A stretch of 42,265 nucleotides of DNA from Methylococcaceae bacterium (GTDB taxonomy: Bacteria > Pseudomonadota > Gammaproteobacteria > Methylococcales > Methylococcaceae), in assembly GCA_004299145.1 (NCBI GenBank), contig SCQD01000034.1:1-42265 (forward strand), read 5' to 3'. Positions 7,636 to 18,299 of the stretch are shown one piece after another (within the stretch, counting starts at the first letter, position 1; every line of letters begins with the position of its first letter). The notes below the pieces were generated by a model. It worked only from the letters and a program-made list of their open reading frames with translations. It was not told the DNA's origin and searched no databases. Position numbers and translations under genes: made by a program.

Positions 7636-9387
7636 ATGGAAGCCGAAGCGATCAATCCTCCTGCGGTAATGCCGGGCACGGCGGCGGGTCTGCCGCTGGA
7701 CCCGTCCGCCGCGCCGGCTGAAGAACCGGCCCGCCCCGCTTTTTTCAAGGGGTTGACGCAATTATCGCGCGGCCGTCAAATTGCCGTCATCGCCGGGGTG
7801 GCGCTCAGCATCGCGCTGGCCGTGGCCGTGGTGCTGTGGTCGCAGGCTCCCGATTACGGCGTGTTGTTCAACAACATGCCGGATAAAGAAATGGGTGAAG
7901 TCATCCCCATTCTGGAAAAACTCAACATCCCCTACAAAGTGGACTCGAAGTCCGGCGCCTTGCAGGTGCAAAAAGACCGGGTCAACGAAGTCCGCCTGAA
8001 ACTGGCTGCGCAAGGCCTGCCCAAAGACAGCACGCAAGGCTTCGAACTGATGGACCAGGAGCGCGGCTTCGGCACCAGCCACCTGGTGGAAACCGCCCGC
8101 TACCAGCGCGCGCTGGAAGGTGAAATCGCCCGCTCCATCGCCACCTTGCAAAACGTCAAGCTGGCCCGCGTACACCTGGCTTTTCCCAAGGAAACCGTGT
8201 TTGTCCGCGAAAAGAAAAAGCCCAGCGCCTCGGTGGTGGTGCACCTGAACCCCGGCCATGAACTCAGCAAGGAACAAGTCGACGCCGTCGTGCACCTGGT
8301 CGCATCCAGCGTGGCGCAATTGGAGCCCGATCAAGTCACGGTGGTGGACCAGGAAGGCCGTTTGCTCAATTACAAAGAGCGCTATAACGAGCGCGTCAGC
8401 GAACGCGCCAACGAACTCAACCAGACCAACAAACAGTTCGAATACAAAAAACAGGTGGAAGAACACCTGATAGAACGCATCAACAACATTCTCAGCCCGG
8501 TGGTGGGCGTCGAAGGCATGAGCGCCCAGGTCAGCGCCGACGTGGACTTCAACATCACCGAACGCACCCAGGAAATGTACAACCCGGAAGCGCCCGCCGT
8601 GCGTAGCGAGCAGACCACGGAAGAGCAAAACAAAGGAGCACTCGTCCAGGGCGTACCCGGTGCGTTGACCAACCAGCCGCCCGCCGCCGGCACCGCGCCG
8701 GAAGTGGCGGTAGGCCAGGCCGGCCAGGCCAATACGGAAAAAACCAACGTCAGCCGCAGCGCCACGCGCAATTTCGAACTGGACCGCACCGTCAGCCATA
8801 CCCATGTCGGTCTGGGCAGCGTGCGCCGGGTCAGCGCGGCGGTGGTGGTGGACAACCGCAAAGTGCTGCAACCCGACGGCAGCCTGCTCAGCAAGGCTTA
8901 TTCCGACGAGGAACTGGCGCGTTTTACCGACCTGGTCAAAGAAGCGGTCGGTTTTGACGCCACCCGCAGCGACAAAGTCACCGTCACCAATGCCGCTTTC
9001 CACGAAGTGGTCGAGGAAGTCGGGCCAGCCGCCGTATGGGAACAGCCCTGGTTCTGGCCACTGGCCCGGCAGTTATTGGCTGCGCTGGTGCTGTTGATCA
9101 TCGTATTTGGCTTTTTGCGCCCCATGATCAAGCTGATGATCAAAGGGCCTGAACCCAGCCCGGAAGAGCTGAAAGCGCTGCAAGCCGCCGCCGAAGCCGA
9201 GGCCGCCGAAGGGCAATTGGCCGAAGACAAGCTCACCCTGAGCGGGGCCGAAGACGTACTGGCGCTGGAAGGCCCGGAAACCGACGCAGACTATGACAAG
9301 CGCTTGCAATTTGCTCATAAGTTGGTCGATCAAGACCCCAAACGAGTGGCCCAGTTGATTAAAGCGTGGATAGCGAGCGATGGCTGA
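7636..9387 (+). CDS. fliF: Flagellar MS-ring protein FliF
   Basis: 583 residues, typical length. TM1 is at about 49-68 (IAVIAGVALSIALAVAVVLW) and TM2 at about 478-496 (LLAALVLLIIVFGFLRPMI), framing a large periplasmic part. The periplasmic part starts with the YscJ/FliF ring-building motifs (APDYGVLFNNM, GLPKDSTQGFELMDQ, RARVHLAFPKETVF-like). The cytoplasmic tail (residues 500-583, acidic) carries the FliG-binding segment. The stop overlaps the fliG start by eight bases, implying coupled translation of the ring and its C-ring partner. No strong ribosome site is seen before ATG 7636. Confidence 0.97.
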   Translation: MEAEAINPPAVMPGTAAGLPLDPSAAPAEEPARPAFFKGLTQLSRGRQIAVIAGVALSIALAVAVVLWSQAPDYGVLFNNMPDKEMGEVIPILEKLNIPYKVDSKSGALQVQKDRVNEVRLKLAAQGLPKDSTQGFELMDQERGFGTSHLVETARYQRALEGEIARSIATLQNVKLARVHLAFPKETVFVREKKKPSASVVVHLNPGHELSKEQVDAVVHLVASSVAQLEPDQVTVVDQEGRLLNYKERYNERVSERANELNQTNKQFEYKKQVEEHLIERINNILSPVVGVEGMSAQVSADVDFNITERTQEMYNPEAPAVRSEQTTEEQNKGALVQGVPGALTNQPPAAGTAPEVAVGQAGQANTEKTNVSRSATRNFELDRTVSHTHVGLGSVRRVSAAVVVDNRKVLQPDGSLLSKAYSDEELARFTDLVKEAVGFDATRSDKVTVTNAAFHEVVEEVGPAAVWEQPWFWPLARQLLAALVLLIIVFGFLRPMIKLMIKGPEPSPEELKALQAAAEAEAAEGQLAEDKLTLSGAEDVLALEGPETDADYDKRLQFAHKLVDQDPKRVAQLIKAWIASDG

Positions 9388-10393
9388 AACAGAAACCAAA
9401 CTTAACGGCGTCAACCGGTCGGCGATATTTTTACTGACCATGGGCCAGGACAAAGCGGCGGAAGTATTGAAACTGTTGACGCCCAAGGAAGTGCAACAGG
9501 TAGGCGCGGCGGTAGCTGGATTAGGTGGCATCAACCACGAAATGGTCGACCAGGTGCTGGTCGATTTTGTCGAGGGCATACGCGGCCATACTTCCCTGGG
9601 CATGGACACCAGCGAATTTGTCCGCGGCGCCTTGACCAAGGCACTGGGCCAGGACAAGGCCGGCAACGTCATCGACCGCATCCTCAGCGGCACCGACAGC
9701 GCCGGGCTGGAACAGCTGCGCTGGATGGACGCGCGCGGCATCGCCGATTTGATCCGCATGGAGCACCCGCAGATCATCGCCATCGTCATCTCTTTGCTGG
9801 AACCCGATCAGGCGGCGCAAGTGCTGGCCGCGCTGTCCGAAAAAGTACGCGCCGACATCGCCATGCGCATCGCCACGCTGGAAGGGGTGCAGCCGGCGGC
9901 GCTCAAAGAACTGGACCGCATCATGGCTTCGCAGCTGAGCGGCAATGCGCAGGCCAAGGCCTCCGCCGTCGGCGGCATCGAAGCGGTGGCGAACATCCTC
10001 AACTTTCTGGACGGCTCCACCGAGTCCGCCATCATGGAACAAATCATGGAAATCGACGCCGACATCGGCGAGCAGATTCAAGACAAAATGTTCGTCTTCG
10101 ACGACCTGGTCGACCTGGACGACCGCGGTTTCCAGACCCTGCTGCGCGAAGTATCCTCGGAAAACCTGCTGCTGGCGCTGAAAGGCGCCGACGAAGCACT
10201 CAAGGAAAAAATATTCCGCAACATGTCGCGGCGCGCGGCGGAAATGTTGCGGGAAGACCTGGAAGTCGCGCCGCCCGCCAAGCTCAGCGACGTGGAAGGC
10301 GCGCAGAAAGAAATCCTGGCCATCGCCAGACGCTTGGCCGATGCCGGCGAAATAAACCTGGGCGGCGGCGGCGGCGGCGATGTCTATCTCTAG
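9380..10393 (+). CDS. fliG: Flagellar motor switch protein FliG
   Basis: 337 residues. The N domain (NRSAIFLLTMGQDKAAEVLK) binds FliF. The middle domain has the EHPQ motif at 128-131. The C-terminal torque domain is complete, with VFDDLVDLDDRGFQTLLREV and LLLALKGADE and NMSRRAAEMLREDLE. The C-terminal end is unusual: six consecutive glycines encoded by (GGC)6 at 10361-10378, then DVYL. The fliH start codon overlaps this end, so the GGC run is also the only leader for fliH. Confidence 0.97.
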   Translation: MAETETKLNGVNRSAIFLLTMGQDKAAEVLKLLTPKEVQQVGAAVAGLGGINHEMVDQVLVDFVEGIRGHTSLGMDTSEFVRGALTKALGQDKAGNVIDRILSGTDSAGLEQLRWMDARGIADLIRMEHPQIIAIVISLLEPDQAAQVLAALSEKVRADIAMRIATLEGVQPAALKELDRIMASQLSGNAQAKASAVGGIEAVANILNFLDGSTESAIMEQIMEIDADIGEQIQDKMFVFDDLVDLDDRGFQTLLREVSSENLLLALKGADEALKEKIFRNMSRRAAEMLREDLEVAPPAKLSDVEGAQKEILAIARRLADAGEINLGGGGGGDVYL

Positions 10394-11192
10394 AGGCTTC
10401 AGCCCGGAAGAATTGCAAGCCCTGTCTCCCTGGCAACTTCCCGACATCAGCGCCACACAGCCGGCGCATAGCCGCCGCGAAGCGGAACCGCCCAGAGCCC
10501 GAACCGCGGATGCCTCTATAGCGGATAAACCACCGGCGCCCGTGACGCCCCCGTCCCCTCCGGCACCTACCGCCGAGGAAATCGAAGCCATCCAAAAACA
10601 GGCATACGCGGAAGGCTTTGCGCGCGGTTATCAGGAAGGCCAGGAAAAAGGCTACATGGAAGGCAAACAAAAGGGGTATGACGAGGGTTACCAGCAAGGC
10701 AACCAGGAAGGCCATGCCGAAGGCTTGGCGGAGGGCCGCAAGCAAGGACAGGAAGAATTGGCTGAGCTGCAACGGCACTACGCCGAGCGTTTTCAGCAAT
10801 TATGGGCCGCGTTGAGCGCACCCCTGGCCGAACTGGACGACGAAGTGGAGCACGAACTGCTGCTGCTGGCCGTGGCGATAGCCAAACAGGTGGTGCGGCG
10901 TGAATTGAAGCTGGATCCCGGTCAAATCGTCGCCACGGCAAAAGCCGCCGCCGCCGCCTTGCCCTCGGCGGCCCGCGACATCACTCTGCACCTGCACCCG
11001 GAAGACGGCGAATTGCTGAAAGAAGCTTTATCGCTGACGGAACAAGGCGTGCAGTGGAAAATCCTGGAAGATCCATTGATCACGCACGGCGGCTGCCGCA
11101 TCACCAGCGAATCCTCGGCGGTGGACGCCACCGTGGAAAAGCGTCTGGCGCAAGCCATCGCCAAAGTGCTGGGTGATGAGCGGGTGCATTAA
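10380..11192 (+). CDS. fliH: Flagellar export regulator FliH with a long GxxxG array
   Basis: 270 residues. FliH is the dimeric stator that holds the FliI ATPase and docks it to the C ring. The N-terminal 20 residues (MSISRGFSPEELQALSPWQL) include aromatic docking residues, followed by a Pro/Ala-rich linker (30-65). From residue 79 glycine occurs at every fourth position up to 123: twelve glycines, eleven uninterrupted GxxxG steps. FliH family members are known for such helical glycine repeats. The C-terminal part (140-265) matches the V-ATPase E-subunit-like region (ELLLLAVAIAKQVVRRELKL, ILEDPLITHGGCRITSE). Confidence 0.93.
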   Translation: MSISRGFSPEELQALSPWQLPDISATQPAHSRREAEPPRARTADASIADKPPAPVTPPSPPAPTAEEIEAIQKQAYAEGFARGYQEGQEKGYMEGKQKGYDEGYQQGNQEGHAEGLAEGRKQGQEELAELQRHYAERFQQLWAALSAPLAELDDEVEHELLLLAVAIAKQVVRRELKLDPGQIVATAKAAAAALPSAARDITLHLHPEDGELLKEALSLTEQGVQWKILEDPLITHGGCRITSESSAVDATVEKRLAQAIAKVLGDERVH

Positions 11193-11252
11193 AGCTATGG
11201 GGCCAGGGATTAGAATTCTGGTCACAGCGCTACTTTTTACCCGCTCGTCATC

Positions 11253-11624
11253 CTACGCCAAATCGTCCAAATCCACCCGCAGCGCTTGGGCCAAACGCTT
11301 GAGCACCGTCATCGACCCCGTCCTTTTGCCACTCTCCATTTGCGCAATCGTAGCCTGCGCCAAATTCGCCGCCTGCGCCAACTGCGCCTGCGTCAGGCCA
11401 CGAAACTCCCGCCAGACTTTCAGGCGGCTTTCACCGCTAAACAGGCGGTTCACCACTTCACCGGGAATCCCTTCGTCCTCGCCGTTTTCGATGACCAGCT
11501 TGGCCGCATCCGCATCGGCAATGTCTTGCAGCGTATCAAGACGATCCATGATCCGCTCGTAATCGGCATACGGGATGACCGCCCATTCAGGCCGACCGTT
11601 CTTTTCAATGATCTGTGCATTCAT
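11253..11624 (-). CDS. XRE-family antitoxin with Phd-like N-terminus
   Basis: 123 residues. The N-terminal part (MNAQIIEKNGRPEWAVIPYA and ADYERIMDRLD) resembles the Phd/RelB-type beginning. The C-terminal 60 residues are a Cro/CI helix-turn-helix: LKVWREFRGLTQAQLAQAAN, then AQATIAQMESGKRTGSMTVL and a RLAQALRVDLDDLA ending. It overlaps the upstream toxin gene by four bases (ATGA type), the usual arrangement for toxin-first modules. It should neutralise the toxin and repress the pair. Encoded against the direction of the flagellar operon, between fliH and fliI. Confidence 0.88.
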   Translation of the reverse strand: MNAQIIEKNGRPEWAVIPYADYERIMDRLDTLQDIADADAAKLVIENGEDEGIPGEVVNRLFSGESRLKVWREFRGLTQAQLAQAANLAQATIAQMESGKRTGSMTVLKRLAQALRVDLDDLA

Positions 11625-11878
11625 TTGTAAACATTGCCTCTTGATCCGACCTTCAATACCAACAACACCAGTTCATGGCCTCGCATCTCGCAGATGGCAC
11701 GATAGCCGCCAACGCGCAAGCGCCAATAAGGCGCCCCTTCCAGAGCTTTCCAATCGCCCCGGTAAGCCGCAGGGCTCACGGCCACCAACGCCAATTCCCG
11801 CATCATGCGTACACGATAATCGGTCGGCATTTTGCTCAGCGTTTTATACGCGGCTTTGGTGTAGGTCACGGTAAACAT
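11621..11878 (-). CDS. RelE/ParE-superfamily toxin
   Basis: 85 residues. YTKAAYKTLSKMPTDYRVRM, then WKALEGAPYWRLRVGGYRAI, then LVLLVLKVGSRGNVYK matches the RelE fold family (basic residues R61/R64-like in the YWRLRVGGYR core, C-terminal VLKVGSRGNVYK). Members are ribosome-dependent mRNA endonucleases or gyrase inhibitors; the sequence alone does not decide which. Gene order is toxin then antitoxin. The start codon lies only six bases after a consensus-like -10, so the mRNA may be leaderless. Confidence 0.87.
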   Translation of the reverse strand: MFTVTYTKAAYKTLSKMPTDYRVRMMRELALVAVSPAAYRGDWKALEGAPYWRLRVGGYRAICEMRGHELVLLVLKVGSRGNVYK

Positions 11879-11884
11879 GACATA

Positions 11885-11901
11885 ATCATAGCACTTTGCT
11901 A
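11885..11901 (-). promoter_or_regulatory. Promoter and operator of the toxin/antitoxin pair
   Basis: A perfect inverted repeat TAGCA-CTT-TGCTA (11889-11901) overlaps a -10-like TATGAT (minus strand, 11885-11890), just upstream of the toxin start. A helix-turn-helix antitoxin binding here would block the promoter, as expected for autoregulation. No good -35 is visible. Confidence 0.55.
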
Positions 11902-11987
11902 TTTTTCATTTTCGACGCCTGGAATGCAGGCACATGACCTATCGTGTACAGTCTCCCGAATAATCCCACTGCACAGCGGTTTTCAGC

Positions 11988-13391
11988 ATGAATGACGAAT
12001 TTCAAGCAGCTTCAGTACTTCCGCTGCGCGACGACTTGTCCACCGCACTCTACCGCAGCCCCATCTGGGCCAACCGCCTGCGCGCCCACCGCGAACGGCT
12101 GGACGGTCCTCAGCCCTGGCTGGTGGAAGGCCGCCTGGTGCGCATGGTGGGGCTGACCCTGGAAGCCGTCGGCTGCCGCGCCGCCGTGGGCGGGCGCTGC
12201 CTGGTGGAAACCTCCGACGGCCGGCAAATCGAAGCCGAAGTGGTGGGCTTTGCCCACGAGCGCCTGTTTTTGATGCCCACCGGTGAAATTCACGGCCTGG
12301 AGCCGGATTGCCGGGTGATTCCCACCGGCCGCCATTGCAGCGTGCGCGTCGGCTATTCCCTGCTGGGCCGCGTCATCGACGGCGCGGGCAATCCGCTGGA
12401 CAACAAAGGCCCGCTGCGCGTCGAAGCATCGCGCTCGCTCACCGGCGTCACCATCAATCCCCTGACCCGCGCCCCCATTCGCGAACCGTTGGACGTGGGC
12501 ATACGCGCCATCAACGCCTTGCTGACGGTGGGCAAGGGCCAGCGCATCGGCCTGTTTGCCGGCACCGGCGTGGGCAAGAGCATCCTGCTGGGCATGATGA
12601 CCAAGTACACCAGCGCCGACGTGGTGGTGGTCGGCCTGATCGGCGAGCGTGGCCGCGAAGTCAACGAATTCGTGCAGAAAATTCTGGGTGAAGAGGGGCT
12701 GCGCCGCGCGGCGGTGGTCGCCACGCCGGCGGATTATCCGCCGCTGATGCGCGTGCACGGCGCCATGGTGGCGACCAGCATCGCGGAATACTTTCGCGAC
12801 CAGGGGCTCAACGTGTTGCTGCTCATGGACTCATTGACCCGTTTTGCCCAGGCGCAGCGCGAAATCGCCCTGGCCATCGACGAACCACCGGCCACCAAGG
12901 GCTATCCACCCTCGGTATTCGCCAAACTGCCGGCGCTGGTGGAACGCGCCGGCAACGGCGACCACGGCGAAGGCTCCATCACCGCTTTTTACACGGTGCT
13001 GACGGAAGGCGACGACACCAACGACCCGGTCGCCGACGCGGCGCGCGGCATCCTGGACGGCCACATCGTGCTGTCGCGCGACTTGGCCGAGTCCGGCCAC
13101 TATCCGGCCATCGACATCGAAGCCTCGGTCAGCCGCGTCATGACCGACATCGTCGACCAGACTCACCTGGATCTGGCCCGGCGCTTGCGGCGCACCTACT
13201 CCGCCTACCGGCAGAACCGCGACTTGATCAGCATCGGCGCTTATCAAAAAGGCTCCGATGCGCGCATCGACGAAGCCATCGCCATGCAGATGCCCATCGC
13301 GGCCTTTTTGCAGCAGGGCATGCACGAAGCGGTGGATTTCGAAACCAGCCTGCGCCAATTGGGCGGCTTGTGGCCGGGTGGGGCGAGATAG
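11988..13391 (+). CDS. fliI: Flagellar export ATPase FliI
   Basis: 467 residues. Walker A GTGVGKS is at 192-198 and Walker [12 protein letters not shown] has its Asp at 281. The family sequences [32 protein letters not shown] and [20 protein letters not shown] are all present. FliI forms the hexameric ATPase that feeds substrates to the flagellar type III export gate. It normally follows fliH directly; here 795 bases with a divergent toxin/antitoxin pair intervene, so it may need its own promoter, which I could not recognise. No fliJ follows. The ATG has only a weak ribosome site. Confidence 0.96.
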   Translation: MNDEFQAASVLPLRDDLSTALYRSPIWANRLRAHRERLDGPQPWLVEGRLVRMVGLTLEAVGCRAAVGGRCLVETSDGRQIEAEVVGFAHERLFLMPTGEIHGLEPDCRVIPTGRHCSVRVGYSLLGRVIDGAGNPLDNKGPLRVEASRSLTGVTINPLTRAPIREPLDVGIRAINALLTVGKGQRIGLFAGTGVGKSILLGMMTKYTSADVVVVGLIGERGREVNEFVQKILGEEGLRRAAVVATPADYPPLMRVHGAMVATSIAEYFRDQGLNVLLLMDSLTRFAQAQREIALAIDEPPATKGYPPSVFAKLPALVERAGNGDHGEGSITAFYTVLTEGDDTNDPVADAARGILDGHIVLSRDLAESGHYPAIDIEASVSRVMTDIVDQTHLDLARRLRRTYSAYRQNRDLISIGAYQKGSDARIDEAIAMQMPIAAFLQQGMHEAVDFETSLRQLGGLWPGGAR

Positions 13392-13392
13392 C

Positions 13393-13417
13393 CCCGCGCC
13401 AACTCCGGGAGCGCGGG
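13393..13417. terminator. Hairpin after fliI
   Basis: CCCGCGC (13393-13399) pairs perfectly with GCGCGGG (13411-13417) two bases after the fliI stop. There is only a short T-poor tail (CATTTC), so termination is possible but not certain. Confidence 0.4.
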
Positions 13418-13456
13418 CATTTCATCAACGACGATGGCGGCCACGATCACAGCCGC

Positions 13457-13885
13457 TTACTTCGGCAAACACTCCAACACGGAAGCCGTACAAACGGCGC
13501 CGCCTTTGCCGCCGTTTTCCTGCTTCCACCCGGCCAGGGCATCGTCGAACGCTTCTGGATAAACCAAGCCTTTATCCAGCGGCTTGACGATGCTGCGTTT
13601 CAAGGCATCTTCCGTGATGGCCATGTGCTTGGCGATGCGCTCAATCTGCCAGGACGGCACTTTGAGCGCGCGCTGAATCAGTTCGATGTGATAAACGCCG
13701 GTGGTTTTCGCTTCCGTCAGATTGTGTATCACCACCCAGCGGCGCGCTTTTTTAGCGTCGGCAATCGACCAGATGCCGGACTGGTGGGCTTGAATATCGA
13801 CTTCAGCGGCAAAAACGCCCGGCGAAATCAACAACATGACGACCATTACCGACGCTGATTGGATATTCATCATATTTACTGTCAT
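13457..13885 (-). CDS. Secreted protein of unknown function
   Basis: 142 residues; not confidently recognised. The N-terminus MNIQSASVMVVMLLISPGVFA reads as a signal peptide with cleavage after AFA-like VFA (before AEVDI), so the mature protein of about 115 residues should be periplasmic. The mature part has IWSIADAKKARRWVVIHNL, TGVYHIELIQRALKVPSWQI and the ending VCTASVLECLPK with two cysteines that may form a disulfide. There is an in-frame upstream ATG four residues earlier; the start is uncertain. It is convergent with fliI and 40 bases downstream of the sensor kinase orientation boundary, where fliJ would otherwise be expected. Confidence 0.65.
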   Translation of the reverse strand: MTVNMMNIQSASVMVVMLLISPGVFAAEVDIQAHQSGIWSIADAKKARRWVVIHNLTEAKTTGVYHIELIQRALKVPSWQIERIAKHMAITEDALKRSIVKPLDKGLVYPEAFDDALAGWKQENGGKGGAVCTASVLECLPK

Positions 13886-13904
13886 TACTTAATTTTCGAA
13901 AAGT

Positions 13905-13925
13905 TGTCCCGGAGGGAGAGGGGAT

Positions 13926-13928
<3 letters not shown>
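13905..13928. repeat. Half copy of an interspersed GGGAGAGGGGATTTAA element
   Basis: TCCCGGAGGGAGAGGGGATTTAA resembles the right half of the element inside the DUF58 gene (18741-18782), which also contains CCGGGAGAGGG and ends GAGGGGATTTAA. The ATTTA edge supplies the TAA stop codon of the neighbouring sensor kinase. Confidence 0.5.
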
Positions 13929-16811
<2,883 letters not shown>

Positions 16812-16839
16812 GGCTCGTAATTATTCTTTGACGTCGTTA

Positions 16840-17832
16840 TTAATTCACCACACGCCGCGCATAAAGCTGCCGCCCCAGCATGCCGGCGGCCAGCAACAAC
16901 GCCAAACCCAGCGGCCAGGGATACAGCTCCTGGTGCGGCCGAAAATATTGCACGTCTTTTTCCGTCGGCTCCAGGCGGTCCAGCAGAGCATAAATCTGCT
17001 CCAGTTCATCGGTATCGCGGGCGCGGAAATAGCGGCCGCCGGTTTTTTCGGCGATAGCTTTAAGGGTGGTTTCATCCAGGTCGGCGGAAGGATTGACGCG
17101 CCGCGTGCCGAAAAAATCGCGCACCACCATTTCATCGGCCCCCACGCCTATCGTGTAAATTTTCAAGCCGGCTGCGGCGGCCAAGTCGGTGGCTTTCAGC
17201 GGCGCGATGGTGCCGGCGGTGTTGGCGCCGTCGGTCAGCAGGATCAATACCCGCTGTTCGGCGGGGTTGGTGCGCAAACGTTTCACCGCCAGACCGAGGG
17301 CATCGCCGATCGCCGTGGCATCGCCGGCCATGCCGATGACGGCTTCATCCAGCAGGGTATGCACGGTTTTGCGGTCGAAGGTCAGCGGCGCCTGCAAATA
17401 CGGCTGGCTGCCGAACAATATCAGGCCGATGCGGTCGCCGGCGCGGCGCTCGATAAACTGTCCGGCCACGTGCTTGATGGCGGTGAGCCGGTTTACCGTG
17501 TCGCCGTTCAGCACGAAATCCGTTTCCGCCATGCTGCCGGATAAATCGACCGCCAGCAGCAAATCGCGCCCGCTGACGGCCTGTTCCATGGGCTCGCCCA
17601 GCCACTGCGGCCGCGCGGCGGCCAGCACCAGCAGCAGCCAGGCCGCTATCGCCAACAGGGGCGGATGGCCCTGGCCGGCCGGCAATGGCCTGCCCACAGG
17701 CGCATCGTCGAATTCGTGCAGAAACGGCACCCGCAACGCCACCGCCGCGTTGTCCAGCGGCGCCAACCAGCGCCACAACAGCCAGGGCAACGGCAGCGCC
17801 AGCAGCAACCAAGGCCATTGTAGATGGATCAT
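16840..17832 (-). CDS. VWA-domain membrane protein (BatA-like)
   Basis: 330 residues from the ATG at 17832, which overlaps the TGA of the preceding gene (ATGA); a 13-residue extension is possible but less likely. N-terminal segments 5-22 and 58-75 are hydrophobic. The von Willebrand A domain begins RDLLLAVDLSGSMAETD with the MIDAS D96-x-S98-x-S100 and continues with ILLTDGANT. A C-terminal helix (YPWPLGLALLLAAGMLG) anchors it, giving the aerotolerance-operon BatA layout. Last gene of the MoxR operon; probably a metal-dependent scaffold acting in the periplasm together with the MoxR ATPase. Confidence 0.9.
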   Translation of the reverse strand: MIHLQWPWLLLALPLPWLLWRWLAPLDNAAVALRVPFLHEFDDAPVGRPLPAGQGHPPLLAIAAWLLLVLAAARPQWLGEPMEQAVSGRDLLLAVDLSGSMAETDFVLNGDTVNRLTAIKHVAGQFIERRAGDRIGLILFGSQPYLQAPLTFDRKTVHTLLDEAVIGMAGDATAIGDALGLAVKRLRTNPAEQRVLILLTDGANTAGTIAPLKATDLAAAAGLKIYTIGVGADEMVVRDFFGTRRVNPSADLDETTLKAIAEKTGGRYFRARDTDELEQIYALLDRLEPTEKDVQYFRPHQELYPWPLGLALLLAAGMLGRQLYARRVVN

Positions 17833-18299
17833 GAGCGCGCCGTGGGCAATTGTTTGAGCCAACGGCGACACAGGCGGAACAACGGCGCCAGATCGCCCTG
17901 GAAATCGGGCTGATAGGGGGCATCCAGCAGGACACGACCGATGCTCTGGCTGAATGGGCGATCCTTCAGGCCTTGATCGAGAAACTCCAGCCAGGCTTCG
18001 CCGGTCAAGCGGGCGGTTTCGGGCCGACCATACACGGTGATGCAGGCGCGCCGCAGCAGCACGGAAATGCCTTTAACCTTGTCGGAATCGCTCATGGCGG
18101 CGGCTTTTTCCAAGGTGTCGAGCTGATACAGCGCCAGCCGGCGCGGACTGAAACGGCGCTTGCGCAGCCAGTACGCCATGGCGCCCAGTAAAACCAGCGC
18201 CGGCAACAGCAGCCACCAGCCGGGCGCCGGCGGCCAGACGCCGATGGGCGCGGGTAAATGAATATCCTCGATGTGCAATGGTTGCGGTGAGTCAGGCAT
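17829..18299 (-). CDS. DUF4381 membrane protein of the MoxR operon
   Basis: 156 residues. A short periplasmic head with IHLPAPIGVWPPAPGWWLLL and one transmembrane helix (about 27-45) are followed by a cytoplasmic domain with RRACITVYGRPETARLTGEA and WLEFLDQGL. This is the DUF4381 pattern found between DUF58 and VWA genes. It overlaps both neighbours, by 8 bases upstream and 4 downstream, so it belongs to one translation-coupled operon. No biochemical function is known. Confidence 0.88.
   Translation of the reverse strand: MPDSPQPLHIEDIHLPAPIGVWPPAPGWWLLLPALVLLGAMAYWLRKRRFSPRRLALYQLDTLEKAAAMSDSDKVKGISVLLRRACITVYGRPETARLTGEAWLEFLDQGLKDRPFSQSIGRVLLDAPYQPDFQGDLAPLFRLCRRWLKQLPTARS

Noticed and set aside
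7762-9003. A 413-codon open frame antisense to fliF
   Set aside because: It mirrors codon bias of a GC-rich gene; fliF is unmistakable on the other strand and the antisense product has no recognisable motifs.
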